Shown here in pieces: positions 48,101 through 61,900 of a DNA stretch of 64,000 nucleotides (position 1 is its first letter; the number at the start of each line of letters is the position of its first letter). A program made the position numbers and the translations under genes. This DNA comes from Ignelater luminosus (lineage: Eukaryota; Arthropoda; Insecta; Coleoptera; Elateridae). The notes below the pieces were generated by a model. That model was not told the DNA's origin. It saw only the letters and a list, made by a program, of their open reading frames with translations, and searched no databases. The stretch covers positions 143,458 through 207,457 of the forward strand of contig VTPC01091254.1 of NCBI GenBank assembly GCA_011009095.1. Reading direction: 5' to 3'.

Positions 48101-51100
48101 AAAGGAAGACGAATATTGAGAAGATCAAAATGCATGTCCAAGTCAGAGTTGATTTATCCAAATATATCGACGATTCTTCCTTTCGTTACCCTTTTAAAGT
48201 GTTGATAACAAAAAAAAATCATTTTCAACAATTGGGATTCATATACGTTCGTTAGCAAAATAGCATTCCCAATAACAATTACCAAACGGATATGATATCT
48301 ATTAAAGATCAATATGCTTTGGTCTTATGAAAGTTTTAACGGGTGATAGCAAGAAATCTGGACTAAGTAGAGAGGCACAAAATAAAAACACAAATGATAT
48401 TGACATAAAAAAATAATATACCATAGAATAAGGCCTTTTATCGGCAACGTTAGGCGATCGCGTTCGAATTTCTACCCATTTCTGTTGTAGGCTTAGTTTC
48501 TTTGTTAATTTTCCCGCAACAAAGTTTGATACGACTAATAAACTCTTTGGTATTTTACCTTTCTAATTGTTCTTGAACCCAAACTTTAAAAAATTCTTAA
48601 TTGGCCGGCACTGAGATACATTCGTAGGACTCTTCTTTTGGAACAAACTCCACTCTTGTTCTTGAGAAAATCTTGAATTTTTCTCACATAATGGGACGAT
48701 GCTTTGCTTGGCTAATACATATTGTCCCTCAGAATAGTGTTCTTTAATGAAATGAATAAAAATTTGCTGTTACTTTGATTTATCACAGTTGCTATTTTTT
48801 CCGTTCCCACTTTTCTCTGAATTTTAGGTTGAGAATGCTATATGTTGTACTTTTAGGTACATTTTCTGCCGAGAAGTGTTTAACTGTAAATACTTTTCCA
48901 CGGTCCATATTTTTATCAAAAACGTAACAATTGTTGTTTTGATGCCATTTAAAAAACTCTTGAATGATAGAATCCACGGATTATCCTGATTTACATCTAC
49001 TAGATTAGATTGTAATGTATTACAAGAAGTCTTACTTTCTTTTTTATAGAAATCTGAGTTTTTTAATTTTTGCATTCGCGTTCCAGATTTCTTATCACCC
49101 GTTACTCTAAATTCTATACCAAACTTTCATTTACGTTTAATTATTTCTTGCACAAACAAATACAGGGTTCTCATATGAAAATGTTTTTTAAGAGGTTTCC
49201 ATGTGTAACGTTTAGTTCATGTGTTTTAGTTGTCATCAGTTACGTCCAGTTCATGTCACCGTTCACAGACGTCATATTTCTACAGTAGACTCTTTTTGAC
49301 GTCATATTTAAAAATTGAATTTTTGATAACTAATGAAGAACAAAAATGACTTTTCAATGACGTCATCGGCGAGGAATTACTCTACTTGCTGAGTACCGCT
49401 CTAGATGAAGGAAATTTACAGTTTTAGGCAGTGTCATCCTTTAGAAATGAGGTGTAAAAAAATTTTCTGAACCGTATACGGTGTACTGCCGGCTAATCTT
49501 CTAGTCTTTCGAATGTGTAGTTTAATCTCTCTTTATGTACAACCGTCACTGTAACCACATTAGCAATTAAACTTGCGAAGAGTTTATTAGAGGGTAATTA
49601 CTGTAGATAGGAATAAATTTTACATAAGCTAAGATAATTAAAGATATTTAAGAGACTTTAGTCAAATAAACTTAAAAGCTAGGTTTATTACTTGGAGATA
49701 TCGGAATTAGAAAAGGATGGCATTTAAGGCAGAATAACGTTATGCGATTCTTCAATGAACTGAACTAGAATTGTTTTCAACTTTTTTTTCTAAAGAACAA
49801 AAAAGATCTGTTTATTCATTAATTGTAAAAAGCGTTACTTTGTGTTAAAAAGATAAAGAAACTGCACATTTCCATATTACCAGATAGAAAGATTTATTCG
49901 GTAATTAATTTATTGGATATTTTAAATTAGAATAATTGAGTTTGAAGAAGAGATGTTTAATCTTGAAAGGTTACTTGAGACCTTTATAACACCAGACGTA
50001 GCTTTGAGCATTTAAAAAACATCCAGAAAGACAAAGTAATGACCATCAAATACAGTAACAGGCGAGTGAGATTAATAAGTTGTAATACTGTATGAAACAG
50101 ACTTGTGAGAGAAGAAACATTAGAAATTATTTATGATTGTTGATAATAAAATTCAATAGTAGGTAAATATAACGGAATGGTCTTTTGTTATTTGATGCAT
50201 AGCAAATCAAGGCTTGATTGGAGAATATTTAAAATTACAATCAGCGTATAATTTTTATTTTGAGAAATAATGCAGAAGAAAATTAATGGTGAAATCACAA
50301 TGTGGACAAAAGCACTGTTCAATTACATAGGTACGAATGTCTCCAATTGGTAAAGGCTATTGAATGGACTGTTACCTACGACTTTTGTGTTTTTCTGTTG
50401 TTTTCTAAGGTAGTACATATAATAACTATTGAAATTATAATTATTTTTCTTCAAAAATATTTAAACCACTATCTTGTTTTGAGGCAATAAATAAACGAAT
50501 AAAAATCAATGGTCTTTTTGTCTATTATATATCTCTGTAATAATTTACTCGCTCCTATACTAATTGAAATTTCACAAGGAACATAAATATGTCATCTACT
50601 AAAGCATACTTTATATTCTTAAAAGGTTCAGAAGTTCTACCATTTACGTATATACTAATCGTAAAGTGATTCACTGCATGAATTACAAATCAATACTTTA
50701 TACACCTAGAATGGAATGACGTTAATGACTCCTTAAATACAAATTTTTAAACAGCATGATAGTATACGGAAATACGCTTATCTGCGAAATTGATCTATGC
50801 TCTATTAAATCAGATTCGTTGAAGTATTATTAAGATTTTAAAAGAAAATATTTTCTATAGCTTTTTCTTTTACTTTCAATTTCTTTTCATGACTTGCATA
50901 TTTTCATTGCCATTAAAATTTGCCAGAATAATTAATTTTCATTCACGAAAACTGAATTAACAGATAGTAACTGTCTTTTTCTTTCTTTTTCAGGTAAATA
51001 CCAATTTATAGAAGGAAGCTGTAAGAAAAGAAGTGTATCAGAATTGAACGGGCAAGTATGTCATGGAAAAAGAGTGAGATTAACACTAAAATTTAAATCG

Positions 51101-52100
51101 CATTATTACCTGATGATAATGTGTGTAAAACTGATTCATTAATTATATTAATTTATTGTTGTTTCTGTATGAATCTATCAAGAAACTGTGCGAATTCCAT
51201 TGTATTATAATATTATAAAAAACATTTACCATTTGCTTTAAAATATTTAAATGAATTGATAACAACTAATAACACCTATAATAAATTTTAAAGTGGAGCT
51301 AATTAGTTAGGTATTCCCCAATTGTTAAATGTAGAAACTGTTTTGTTTTGGAAATTGTAGAATAATCTGAAGGAGACTTTATATATATGTATTCAGATAG
51401 CATCTAATGTATGGAATATGATATTATATTAGGAACTACTTCATGTAAAAGTAGTTTGTGCAAAGTTCCACCAGAAGTAAAGCAATTTTCAATATTTATT
51501 TATTTTACCTTATTCTAACAAAACTATTTTATGCAGATATTGTGATTCCGATTATCAAACTTCTACTTGTTAGAATTCAGTAGATACTTGATACATACCA
51601 ATACATTATATCATTTGTCACTGCATCTTTTATGTGCAACAAGAAATTATAATAATAATAATAATAGATGATTCCAGTTCAATTTTTCTTTTCATTTAAA
51701 CTCAAAACTTGAGATGCGTTTGTTATTTGAATTTTACAGTAGGGTTGGATAAAAAAGAACGAGGGGTAAGTAAAGCAAACCTCATTTGAATGTGACTCAT
51801 ATTTGATATCTGGATTTAAATCTATTCTTATCGCTAATCTACTATATGAATTTTTAAAACCAATTTCAATTTAAAATGAGCTAATATTAACATAAAAGAG
51901 AAAAAATTGATTTATTCATGAAAGAATAATCTTGGAAGAGCGATTATAAACGTAACACATTTGCTGGTTGGGTTGCATACACTTAGTTTCTTTTTTAATT
52001 ATAATTATGAATATGTTAATGTTTAATGAATAATGATATCCAAAATTATTTTTTTTATATTTAAGAAAAGTGTAAAAGATTTACAATAAAAACTTGCAAC
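45111..52100. other. Non-coding interval (duplicated block copy 2, end) up to gene 5
   Basis: 46,600-47,010, 47,340-47,365 and 47,440-47,485 match 16,880-17,240, 17,535-17,560 and 17,880-17,930, completing the duplicated block. Beyond about 47.5 kb the similarity stops. No gene supported. Cyclic-AMP-response-element-like palindromes cluster at 49.27-49.37 kb (separate entry). Confidence 0.45.
49268..49365. promoter_or_regulatory. Cluster of TGACGTCA (CRE-like) palindromes
   Basis: TGACGTCA occurs at 49,297-49,304 and 49,358-49,365, and AGACGTCA at 49,267-49,274. The first two share GACGTCATATTT. Three such sites within 100 bp would be unusual by chance in AT-rich DNA. CRE/bZIP binding is possible but not shown. 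Confidence 0.3.
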
Positions 52101-52185
52101 ATAATATAAGCCTAATATAAAAACAGAAAACCAAACTTAAGTATAAAAATAATTATAAATAATAAAACTTAAAACAGCATACAAT

Positions 52186-55100
52186 TTATTTCCAATAGTG
52201 CTTGATTAAATCGGCAGCCTTTTCGCCGATCATCACTGTAGGCGCATGCAAATGCCCCGTAATACTAACAGGTATAACGCTAGCATCAGCCACTCGAAGT
52301 TTGTGTATTCCATGAACTTGTAATTTATGATCAACGATAGCCTCCTTGTCGGTATCAGGCCCCATCTTGCATGTTCCCGTTTGGTGTCTTAAACTTATAG
52401 ACACGTGTCGTGCGGCGCACTTCCAATAATGGTCTGATCCAAATTCGTGCTGCTCGCAACCCGCAACAGGTTGCGTATTTAAATGTGCCCCTAATTTTTT
52501 AAACGGAGTTGTTTCAGCAATAGCTATAGCTTTCTTAATTCCCGCTAACATTGTTTCTATATCATGATCATCTGGATCTGAAAGTTGATTGTTGTACAAT
52601 ACTGGCCAGTGTAATGGATCTTTTGATTTTAATTTTAAGTGTCCTACTGATTTTGGATGTGTTGGCATCACGGTAATTGAAAATGTTTTATGACCTTCTA
52701 ATGGTTTCCACATAGTTTCGTAGATTTCTTTTTTAATTCTTATGTTTGAGTTTTCGGTTTCACCCGAATAATGTGATTTTGGAGAGAAGATTAATTCAAC
52801 GTCAGGATAATCAGTTTTATCTTTTGATGCTTCAGTTTTAATGTATCCTAAACCTTCAATGCTAATAGCTGACATAGGTCCCTTTCCTTCTCTTAACCAA
52901 GTAACTAAATTATGATGAGCATCTGTTTCTTGTTCCTGCGTTGCTTCATCAAGTATGAAATTAAGTCCTAAGAAAGCTATATGATCTTTCATGTGCTTTC
53001 CTACGGGTAAATCGTGAATTAAAGGTATACTTAACTCTTCAAGGTGTTCTTTTGGCCCAACTCCCGATAACATGAGTAATTGTGGCGAATTGAAAGCACC
53101 CGCTGCTAAAATTACTTCCTTATCAGCTTTAGCAATATACAGTTTGTCATCATGCAGGTATTTGACTCCGAAAGCTTCTTTGGTATGAGGATTTATGATA
53201 ACTTCAGTAACTTGACTCAACGGTTTAATTATAAGATTCTTTCTCGTCTTAGCTGGTAACAAATAAGCTTCAGCGGCACTATTTCTTTTACCATGCTTAG
53301 TCGTTACTTGAGCTTTGGAAAAGCCTAATTGTTCTTTACCGTTATAATCAACAACCTTAATACCTAACTCTTCACCAGCATGTAAGAACAAATCAGCCAT
53401 TGGAGAGACATATTGGGGGTCTTCAACTTGTATTGGTCCACCTTGATTGTGATATTTTCTATCGAAGTTATGCAAATGTGCGTTTTCGGATTTCTTGAAA
53501 TATGGAAGGACGTCTTTGTAACACCAACCTTCGTTACCGTGATCTGCCCATATGTCGTAATCTCTGGCATTTCCTCGTGTGTATAACATTGAATTAATTA
53601 CTGTGGAGCCTCCTAATGCTTTTCCGGTTGCACAGGCACATTTTTTATCAACCATACCTAAAAGAAGTATTGCATACTTTTATTACGGATTTACAATCGT
53701 TTAATTGTGTTTTTGTTGTCCACTAATAAAGATGGGCCAAAAATGTGAAATTGAGAATGTATTTGTTAGAACTTTGGAAACTCATTTCGACCCTGATCTC
53801 AGAAAGCTTGAAGTTTTTTAAAAAAATTAGAAAAAGGAATGTTTATTGAAATGTACATGCCAATAAGAGGTAATTCTAAGCAATTTTGTATAGCAGATAA
53901 TAGATTTTACATGGGGTGAACCATATAGTTTTTGGGCAGTTAAGACTATTCATTTACTTGAGCAATAAAGAAATTAGTTACGTTATAAGCATTTTTTGGA
54001 ATATATAAAATAATATACATCTTCAAGGTGTGCACAGCATAATGGTGTATTGTAATGGGTCGTAGCAGAAGGGAGCGTGCCACGCGTGGCTAATTTTGCG
54101 TCCGGCTGAGGCGGCGAAGGTGCTACGGCGATGGGGGACTGGGGACCAATTTCATCCGAAATTATGATTATTCCGCTCTAAGACAAAAGACGTTTAGATT
54201 GATAATATATCCATCGGGACATTTACAGGATAAGTGAGAACTTCACTAAGCTAACAGTTATAGTAATAGAAATAACATGTTATTGAAGACGTAGCTGCAC
54301 ACTTAAGCAAATCTTGTTTTGCTATCGTTACAAGGATTGACCCTAGAAAAAATATTTGTAGCCTAAAAATAGGGAAACTATGGCAAAATCTAAGTAAACT
54401 GGATAGTAAACCACGAAGAATTAGATGTAATCCTTAACGGTAAATTTGATACTTGGAAAATTCTAATCTAAAAACTAATAGAAAGAAAATAAATAATGAT
54501 AACTGAAGGAAAAAGAAACAAAGACCAAAGCAAAGAGGTAAGCGATACTATTTTCATAAAAATTAAATGAAGTAATTTCATCTGTTTGGCCGTATACAGG
54601 ATGATTCACTAACGATGGCGCATCTAGTAGAATTTGAGATGCAACCCATTATACGTCTCCACAGGCCATTTGAACTTTCTGTTTCATTTTAGAATCACTG
54701 TGAAATAAATACCTTGTTTTAACATTAAGCTGAAAATGGACGTTGTCTGAAAGATGCTAAAATTATGTTATGGCAAAATACAAAACAGAAGGCAGGTATC
54801 TCTGTTTCATGATGTTTCTAAAATGAAGAGAAGTTGAAGTGACCTATGGAGATGTGTAATAGGAATAGATTACATCGGGGGCACATCATTGTTGACGAAT
54901 TACCCTGTATTCCTAGTTTCAAAACTTGAACTCATTGAACAGAGAAATCTGAGAATGATCGCATGATAAAAAAAGCACGGTTATAATGACAAAGCTGTAG
55001 GGTCGCGGATTTTGATACGTTTTTGGAATAGAATAGAAAAAATAATCATGAAATAGGGCTTCTTGATCTAGATATAACTCTCCGAAGGGTATACGCCTGT

Positions 55101-56188
55101 CGTTTTTATGATTTTCAAAAATTCTTTTTCTTGTGGAAAATATTCTACAACTGTGAAAATCCAAGATTTAAAAGCTGTGAAATCTGCTCTTACACAAACG
55201 ACAAAACATGATAGTATGTGACCAAAATAGTTCTTTCTCTAAATTGAAAAATACAGTTGGCGAGGGAATTTTACAGTTGCCTTCGTATTCACTGGTAATG
55301 CCCTACATAAATCCATGGTAAGCATTTTTACTATTTAGATAGGAGAAAGAGAAAATGAAAAATGTTACACTTTTGATCATAACAGAAAAACAAACGACAA
55401 TCACCAAATTTAGTTTTTACTAATTTACTTGACTTGAGAAATCAGGTCAGTACGATGCAAACATTCCTATATCTTTAAATACCCCTGAAGACATTTAAAA
55501 TGGTACACATTGTATAATATCGTGTATAAACTAAAAGTTCCCAATGATGTTAGTAAATTAAGAATTTCAACAACCATTGAAAATTGATTGCTAATATTGG
55601 AAATGCCACGATAAGAATCGAACACAACGGTCATTAACTTTAAAGATCTTTCTAACTGTAATAAAGCAAAGGACATTTCAATTTTTTTTACTAAAGAGAA
55701 AAAAGTTTGTAATACCTAAACACCACGACTCTTGCGGTGCTGTAGTATAACCCCAATTGTATTTGGTTCCTTGCAAAAGATGAGAAAGTGATGGTATTTG
55801 CATAAAACGCGTTTCAGGAGCACCAGCTTCTAGTAATAGTACCTTCCATTCTGGAACTTCTGAAAGTCTATTTGCTATGACTGAACCAGACGCTCCAGAT
55901 CCAACAACGATGAAATCGTATTGGTGGGCCTCTACAAAATTATTATTTTAATTTTTAAAGTTCATCATTTTTACTTTTATTTTTACCTTTGAGAGCTTCA
56001 GCTTCGTTATATTTTAGCGGATCGTATACTCCTTCTTCAAAATGTGTCTCTCTGGCAGCTCTTTTCAATTCTTCAATTCCTTGTTCATAGCTGTGTATAT
56101 AATTATCGGTCAGTTCAAAAGGAGATCCTTGAATCGTTTGAATTAATAACAGCCCGTGTAGTAATAGTGAGAGTAAGGGATGATTCAT
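52186..56188 (-). CDS. GMC oxidoreductase gene 5 (glucose dehydrogenase-like), complete
   Basis: Complete FAD-dependent GMC oxidoreductase, about 629 residues. Exons: 56188-55987, 55931-55716 and 53657-52186, with GT-AG introns of 55 bp and 2,058 bp. Exon 1 starts MNHPLLSLLLHGLLLIQTIQG, a clear signal peptide, and ends ALK in phase 1, exactly where genes 1-4 have their short intron. Exon 2 has AHQYDF then GSGASGSVIANRLSE (FAD) and ends WCLG. Exon 3 has KALGGSTVINSMLYTRG (signature 1), SPQLLMLSGVG (signature 2), HQTGTCKMG (canonical active-site block) and HLHAPTVMIGEKAADLI. It is a divergent paralogue of genes 1-4 and keeps the usual Gly in the active site and a His (not Asn) in the final block. 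A 3' splice site just before the ATG (TTTCAG at 56,201-56,196) points to an upstream 5' UTR exon. AATAAA overlaps the stop; another is at 51,911-51,916. Confidence 0.93.
53658..55715 (-). other. Long intron 2 of GMC gene 5
   Basis: GT-AG intron of 2,058 bp between WCLG and MVDKKC. It contains a 311-bp MITE and, at about 54,060-54,140, a GC-rich patch with the perfect palindrome GCCACGCGTGGC. Genes 1-4 have no intron here. Confidence 0.8.
54597..54907. mobile_element. 311-bp TA-flanked palindromic MITE in gene 5 intron
   Basis: Ends CAGGATGATTCACTAACGAT and (reverse complement) CAGGGTAATTCGTCAACAAT, with TA directly outside both ends. The inner parts also pair: CGTCTCCACAGGCCATTTGA, then TGTTTCATTTTAGAA, against the reverse complement of 54,800-54,860. 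No coding content. Confidence 0.75.
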
Positions 56189-56195
56189 GTTTAAG

Positions 56196-58079
56196 CTGAA
56201 ATAATACAAGAAGTTATTAAAAAAGGAACTACAAAACGTAGAATAATTTATTATTTACGCATACTGAATTTACCTTGAATTAATAAAATATAACTGTAAA
56301 AATAACATACTATGTAGTTTTGTAAATGTAAATGGCAACAAAGAAAAATTAAAATAATGCAACAAGCTTGTCGGAACTAAATAAAATATTGTAGTGCAAC
56401 ATATTCTATGCAATATTCATTATCATTGCTTTCAGTGATATTTCAAGGTTTCAATGCAGGCGTTTTATTAACTCTTCTCGAAGGTCGTCCACGATCTAGG
56501 CATGAAACAATTTAGTTATTATTGAACTTTCTTTTCCTATTGTTCACACTTATCCTACAATTCACATTTTTTAAAACTTTTTAAATTTGTTTTTTAAAAG
56601 TTCTAACAAAAGAAGTCATCAGAAGATAGATGAGGGAGAATTTAGGGGAATGACTAAAAAATAGTTTCAGTAATTCGATCAGATAGATCATAAGGAACTT
56701 TTGAAATTGAACTTACGAAAGCATGCCTGTCTGCAATTTTATGTTTATATGTAGGTGGTATTTGGTAAGTTGTAATGATTAAGTGTTAGATATTTCATAA
56801 TAATACTGATATATCGTAATGGTAGTGATTAAAATTTAAGATAAATTGCTTTGAACCTTTCAATACGGATAAAAATCGTTTGTGAACTTGCATAATAATT
56901 CAGCTTTCTACAGTTAGTTTTAATTTTAGACATAAAGTGAAGATTAAATCAATGCGCGTGTGATTTTATTTAATGTTCTCATGATGTAGTTATTACTAAT
57001 ATATCGAATAGGTGGGCATTTGTATCTAAAAGGCTTAAAAATCTGGAATGGAATGAAGTATAAAGCAAACGGGCCCCGGCAGTAAATTTCCCGAGATTCT
57101 TAAGATCTTTTTAGGTTATTTGTTTTAGAAAGTTTTTTTAAGTTCCAAGTTAAAAGGAGTTTCGCATTTGAAGGATGTCACAAAGAAAGCAGTTTGCGAA
57201 TATCGTTGCTTTATATTGCCTAAGTTCGAGTACCTGAAAGCTTTCTGAAACGACTTCTTTATAATTTGAAGGCTTAAGACTTACAAACATTGTTTTATGC
57301 CTTTTTAATTAAATTAAACAAAGAGCCCTGAAGTTTAATTTATCTTTGTTTTCAATAATTGACTAATTTTTGTTATTTTTTTATGAATTTGTCGGAAGCT
57401 TTGAAGAAGATTAATGTTACTCTCTGTAGGATGTTATTGAAAATTGCAAGTATAAGTATTCGAGTAGTTGGTTTCTGAATCAAAACTAAACCCATAAAGC
57501 CAAAATTTTCCTTAGATCCATACCTAGAAATTCAACTAATGCAAAGCTTACATCAATAACCGCACAGAAAATTTCAGTTAAATCTTGAATGGCATAGAAT
57601 ATCTTGGAAACTTCCATTTTACTTGAAATAACTGCATCTCTAGAGAAAATAACATAAACTTACTTCCTCAAATCAGGAACAGATTGCAACAAATGAAATT
57701 ATTAGCTTTTGTCCTCTTGAGATTTATCATTTCATTTTAAAAGTTTCAAAAATAAAATAGCAAAATCTTCGAATTTAGTGGTAACTAACAAAAGGATAGA
57801 TTGATCAAACATAAAAGAAATTCGATTAAGATATCAAAAAGGCATTTTAAGAATTGGGGAGTGGAATCTAATCAAGGGCGAATCACGGCACAAAGCAACT
57901 TCTAAGAATAGCAACACCACGATGTTTACTAAACCGTGATATTTCTAGTCACGTTGAAGAACTGAATTAACATTACACGAGAATAAACAATTGAAATAAA
58001 AATCTAATACAAAAAAAGAATTTTTTTAAGATAAGAGAAGATTTCGAAACATTCACAAAATCCAATTGAATAACTTATA
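56196..58079. other. Region upstream of GMC gene 5
   Basis: It should contain the 5' UTR intron, 5' UTR exon and promoter of gene 5, but none of these can be placed with confidence. AT-rich; no other gene recognised. Confidence 0.35.
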
Positions 58080-58991
58080 CAGTGTGTCCACATTTCGATG
58101 CTGACTATTGGGATCTCGGAAATTGTAAGAGATACGAAGTCGGATAAATTAGAAAAGATTTGGCTATTTTGGAGATCAGTTTACTTACGCTTTTGCTTTT
58201 TTAAAAAAGTTCACGGCTTACTAGATATTTGCTAAAAACGAAATTATCTTATTTTTTTTTAAGTGAAATATCTCAGGAACGAACAAAGATAGAAAGGAAC
58301 AGCAAAGAGGATGTTTTAGAGGATTTACCCCGAAACACAAAAAAATTATTTTCGCAATTGTCTTTTGTTTTACTTCGGCGGTGAAACGTAAATCCAATTT
58401 TTTTCTAGTGGAACGCCTACTTGATTTCCATATTACTGAACTGCACGCCTTAAATGCTTTTCAGTGATACATGGTTTGACATAGCTAACATATTCTTTTG
58501 TTTTACCGAAGTATGAAGTGAAAATCATTTTTTATCATGGTGTGCCATGAGATCTAACACATAAAGTCGTGGAGTTTTATCAAAGAAATTCATTTGTTAT
58601 GCAAAAATTGCTAACACAAAATAAATACACTTTTATGGGGCATTAGCTGCTTATTTGATGCTATCTGTGAATGCTCAGTAAAGTACCTTAATAGCGTCTT
58701 TTGTTTTGTTTTAGCAATTGTTAGATAACAAATGTAATTTATCTGACAAAAATCAATGATTTTCATATGTTTAAAGCCATGCCACATTAAGTGGGAAATA
58801 CTTTTTATTTAGAAAAGAATAAGATAATTTCGGTTTTAGCAAATATCTAGTAAGCCGTGAACTTTTTTGAATAAACAAAAGCATAAGTAAACTGATCTCC
58901 AAAATAGCCAAACCTTTTCTAATTTAACCGATTTCGTATCTCTTACAATTTCCGAGATCCCAATAGTGAGCATCGAAATGTGGACACACTG
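58080..58991. mobile_element. 912-bp foldback MITE with TA flanks
   Basis: Arms of roughly 180-190 bp: CAGTGTGTCCACATTTCGAT then ATTGGGATCTCGGAAATTGT at the left equals the reverse complement of the right end (58,945-58,991). Pairing continues through GGCTATTTTGGAGATCAGTT and AAAAAAGTTCACGGCTTACT. TA lies outside both ends (58,078-58,079 and 58,992-58,993). The middle (about 58,265-58,795) is unpaired and non-coding. Confidence 0.85.
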
Positions 58992-58993
58992 TA

Positions 58994-61900
58994 CGTATTT
59001 GCTTGCTGCAACCGGACTAGTTCATTGGTTGCCTTGCGTTGTGAATAATAAATATAAATTTAAAAACTCAGAAAAATACTTATTAAGAGTAATGAAAAAC
59101 CATACATGCCTGTTACACTCTTTTATCATTAAAATAACACTACTGTAATGGTTTCCCTTGAAAGTACTTAATGGACTTAAGGTTAGTACCCAATCAACAG
59201 ATAATTATTTGTCAGTTACAGCTTTTGGAAAACTATTGGAATATTGTTTTAAACAAAACAAATTTAATTATCTCACATAAGAAGCATTATAATCGATGAT
59301 GATATCTTGATTTTCTGTATGGAAGTTTGTGTCATAAAGAGGATATCCAATATCTCTGTATCACAAGCTAAAGACCGATAAACAATTATTTACCAATGAG
59401 AGGATTACGCAACAAGGCACAAGGCAAAAAAACTTTCGTGATATCTAGAACCTTCAAAACTTTTATCAGTACTAGTGATATTACACCGAATGATTTTAGA
59501 GGACTTGTTAATAATGAGCTGAAACATTTATTGTGTTCAATTCTAAATAGTTATGAAGTTAGAAACTAACAGACTTGGCTGTTTTCTATCTCGCCTTCGT
59601 TTCATATTCGGCGTGAGTGAAGGTATGAGGCAGATTGTTCACCTTTACAAATGTACAGTAGTCAACTATCTTATGGTTTATGCTGCACCACACATCAAGA
59701 AATTGTTTGGGGATCAAAGAACAAAAAGCAAAAATTATTCCCCTAGAAGTATTAACTGTTTATTTTGAATCATCCTGTATGATACAAAGAATTTCTTTGT
59801 TTCCTTTCATATTGATATTAGAATTAAATATTCTGCTTGAATATGATTTATTGTACATATGGTGATATCGACAAACATGAACTGAGGCAGGGTTGGGCAA
59901 AATTGGAACTAGACCGAATTGGCTCGAATAAATGCAAATCTATCAGCAAAAACTATTTCAGCATAAATTTAGCCAAATGATTTGATGTTCGAACTGTAAA
60001 ATTGCAACATTTTGTCGTTATATCGGCCAATTTGGCCTAGAAGGCCAAGTTTACCTACCCATGATTCAGATAGAGGCACACAATAACTAGGGAAATAAAT
60101 AGATAGAAACAGAATTAATTCGAAGAAGAGTAAACACAAGACACAAACTTCCATCAAGATTTTTTTAAAGTTACTTACACATCTTGCAAGAAATAAGGCA
60201 AGAATGTAAGCTCAATTGAAACGAGACCTTTTGGTGCAAAACTGTCTTCATATTAACTAAAGAAGACAAAAGAATACTGTTTTGTATTAAAGTAACAAAA
60301 TAATATAATAATTATTACTAAAGAAAGGACACCCATTTGCTTGTTGCGTAACATTTTCTTTATGTTTTCCCAACACGTACCCAACACTTATCGCTTCAGC
60401 AATAATCTTTCGTTTTTAAGGTATCAAAACTGGAAATTTAGGAGTTAAACAAATAAAATAAAAGACATCTATAAAGCTTCTTCTAGAAATGCACAAATTC
60501 TGGAGATGTGGACAATTTTATTGGTTTTTTTCTCACTTTGAGATATCTACCACCAGCTCATCTCCATATACAATTCAAAAATATTAAAAGACCAAGAAAT
60601 CTTTGATTAAACTTTGAAATTGCAAGATTTCTGAAAATTTGACTTGACTCGGAAACGGTGCATCTCATTAAAAGCACAAACAGGCCTTTTATTCCTAAAT
60701 TATCTGTAGATTGAAAAACACGTAGTTTAAAATTTGCAGGACTTACTGCGTAGGTTTTGAGAACTGTAACAGCTAAAAATTTGTTAAGTTAAAACTTACT
60801 CTCTCCAAAAGAAAACTGAACATCGGTAGGAAATAAATTTCTTAAATCCCCAAAAGGTGATAGTGAATAAGGGAAAAGAAAAATTATAAATATAAATATG
60901 TAGAAGACCTCAACAGTTTTGACATGACTACCAAACTTCACAATTTAATAGGCCTTGAAGATTCTAATTTGGGACACCCTCTACGTTTATTTATAAAATT
61001 CATTACTTTTGATTATTACAAAAATTTAGCTATTCAAAAATAATAATAAAAGAATTATACGAGAAATTGTGTTATTGTGTGTTTTTCTATAAAGACCCAG
61101 CAATTCAACTGAAAATTCGTGTTGACAATACTACCAAACACGTCAAGTCTTAAAATTCTGACGTCTTTGACCGAATATAATATAAAAGTTACTTTGAGGC
61201 CCAGAGATGATTAAACGAAATATTCGTGAAATGAAATGACATTTTTTATTTAATAAAGCATAGCAACCCAGGACCTGTTTGTTCGTTGTTCGAAAGCTCC
61301 TCGTTTATTTGAATTCTTTCTAGTACCTTTTGAACCTGAAGAATTTCTAAATTAAAACAAATTGAATTACCATCCTGCACCAACAAAAGAAAATTTATTA
61401 AAAGTGTTGTTTGACAAAACAATTGTTTATATAAGAATTCCAACGCAAAACAAAATTTTTATTCCTTTTATATAAAATAAAATTTAATTCAAGTTACTGA
61501 AAAAACGTTTATGTAACATCTATCAATTGAAAAATATCACTTGCAGTACTGTCATAGCTAAATTCTAATGTTGCATATACTATAAATTTTTTTTTCAATT
61601 CTGATTTTAAAAAAGGGGAAGCTGTAGTAGAAAACAGTTTTATGTTTCCCATTTTGGTATTATGTGAAAATAGCAAATTAAGAATTCGTTGTTGACTGAT
61701 AAACTCAAAACAAAATTGTTCAACACTTACCTTTAATACTGCTCCTTAACTATTATTCTCACTTCGACCGTACAAAACCAACCACTTTCTTGATATCAAT
61801 GACTATTGCATCCAACAACTCCTGCTTTTTATTTACTAGTTTATCCAAAGCTCAACTAGAAAACACGTTGTAACTATTTGTATCCCCTTCTAATCCTGTT

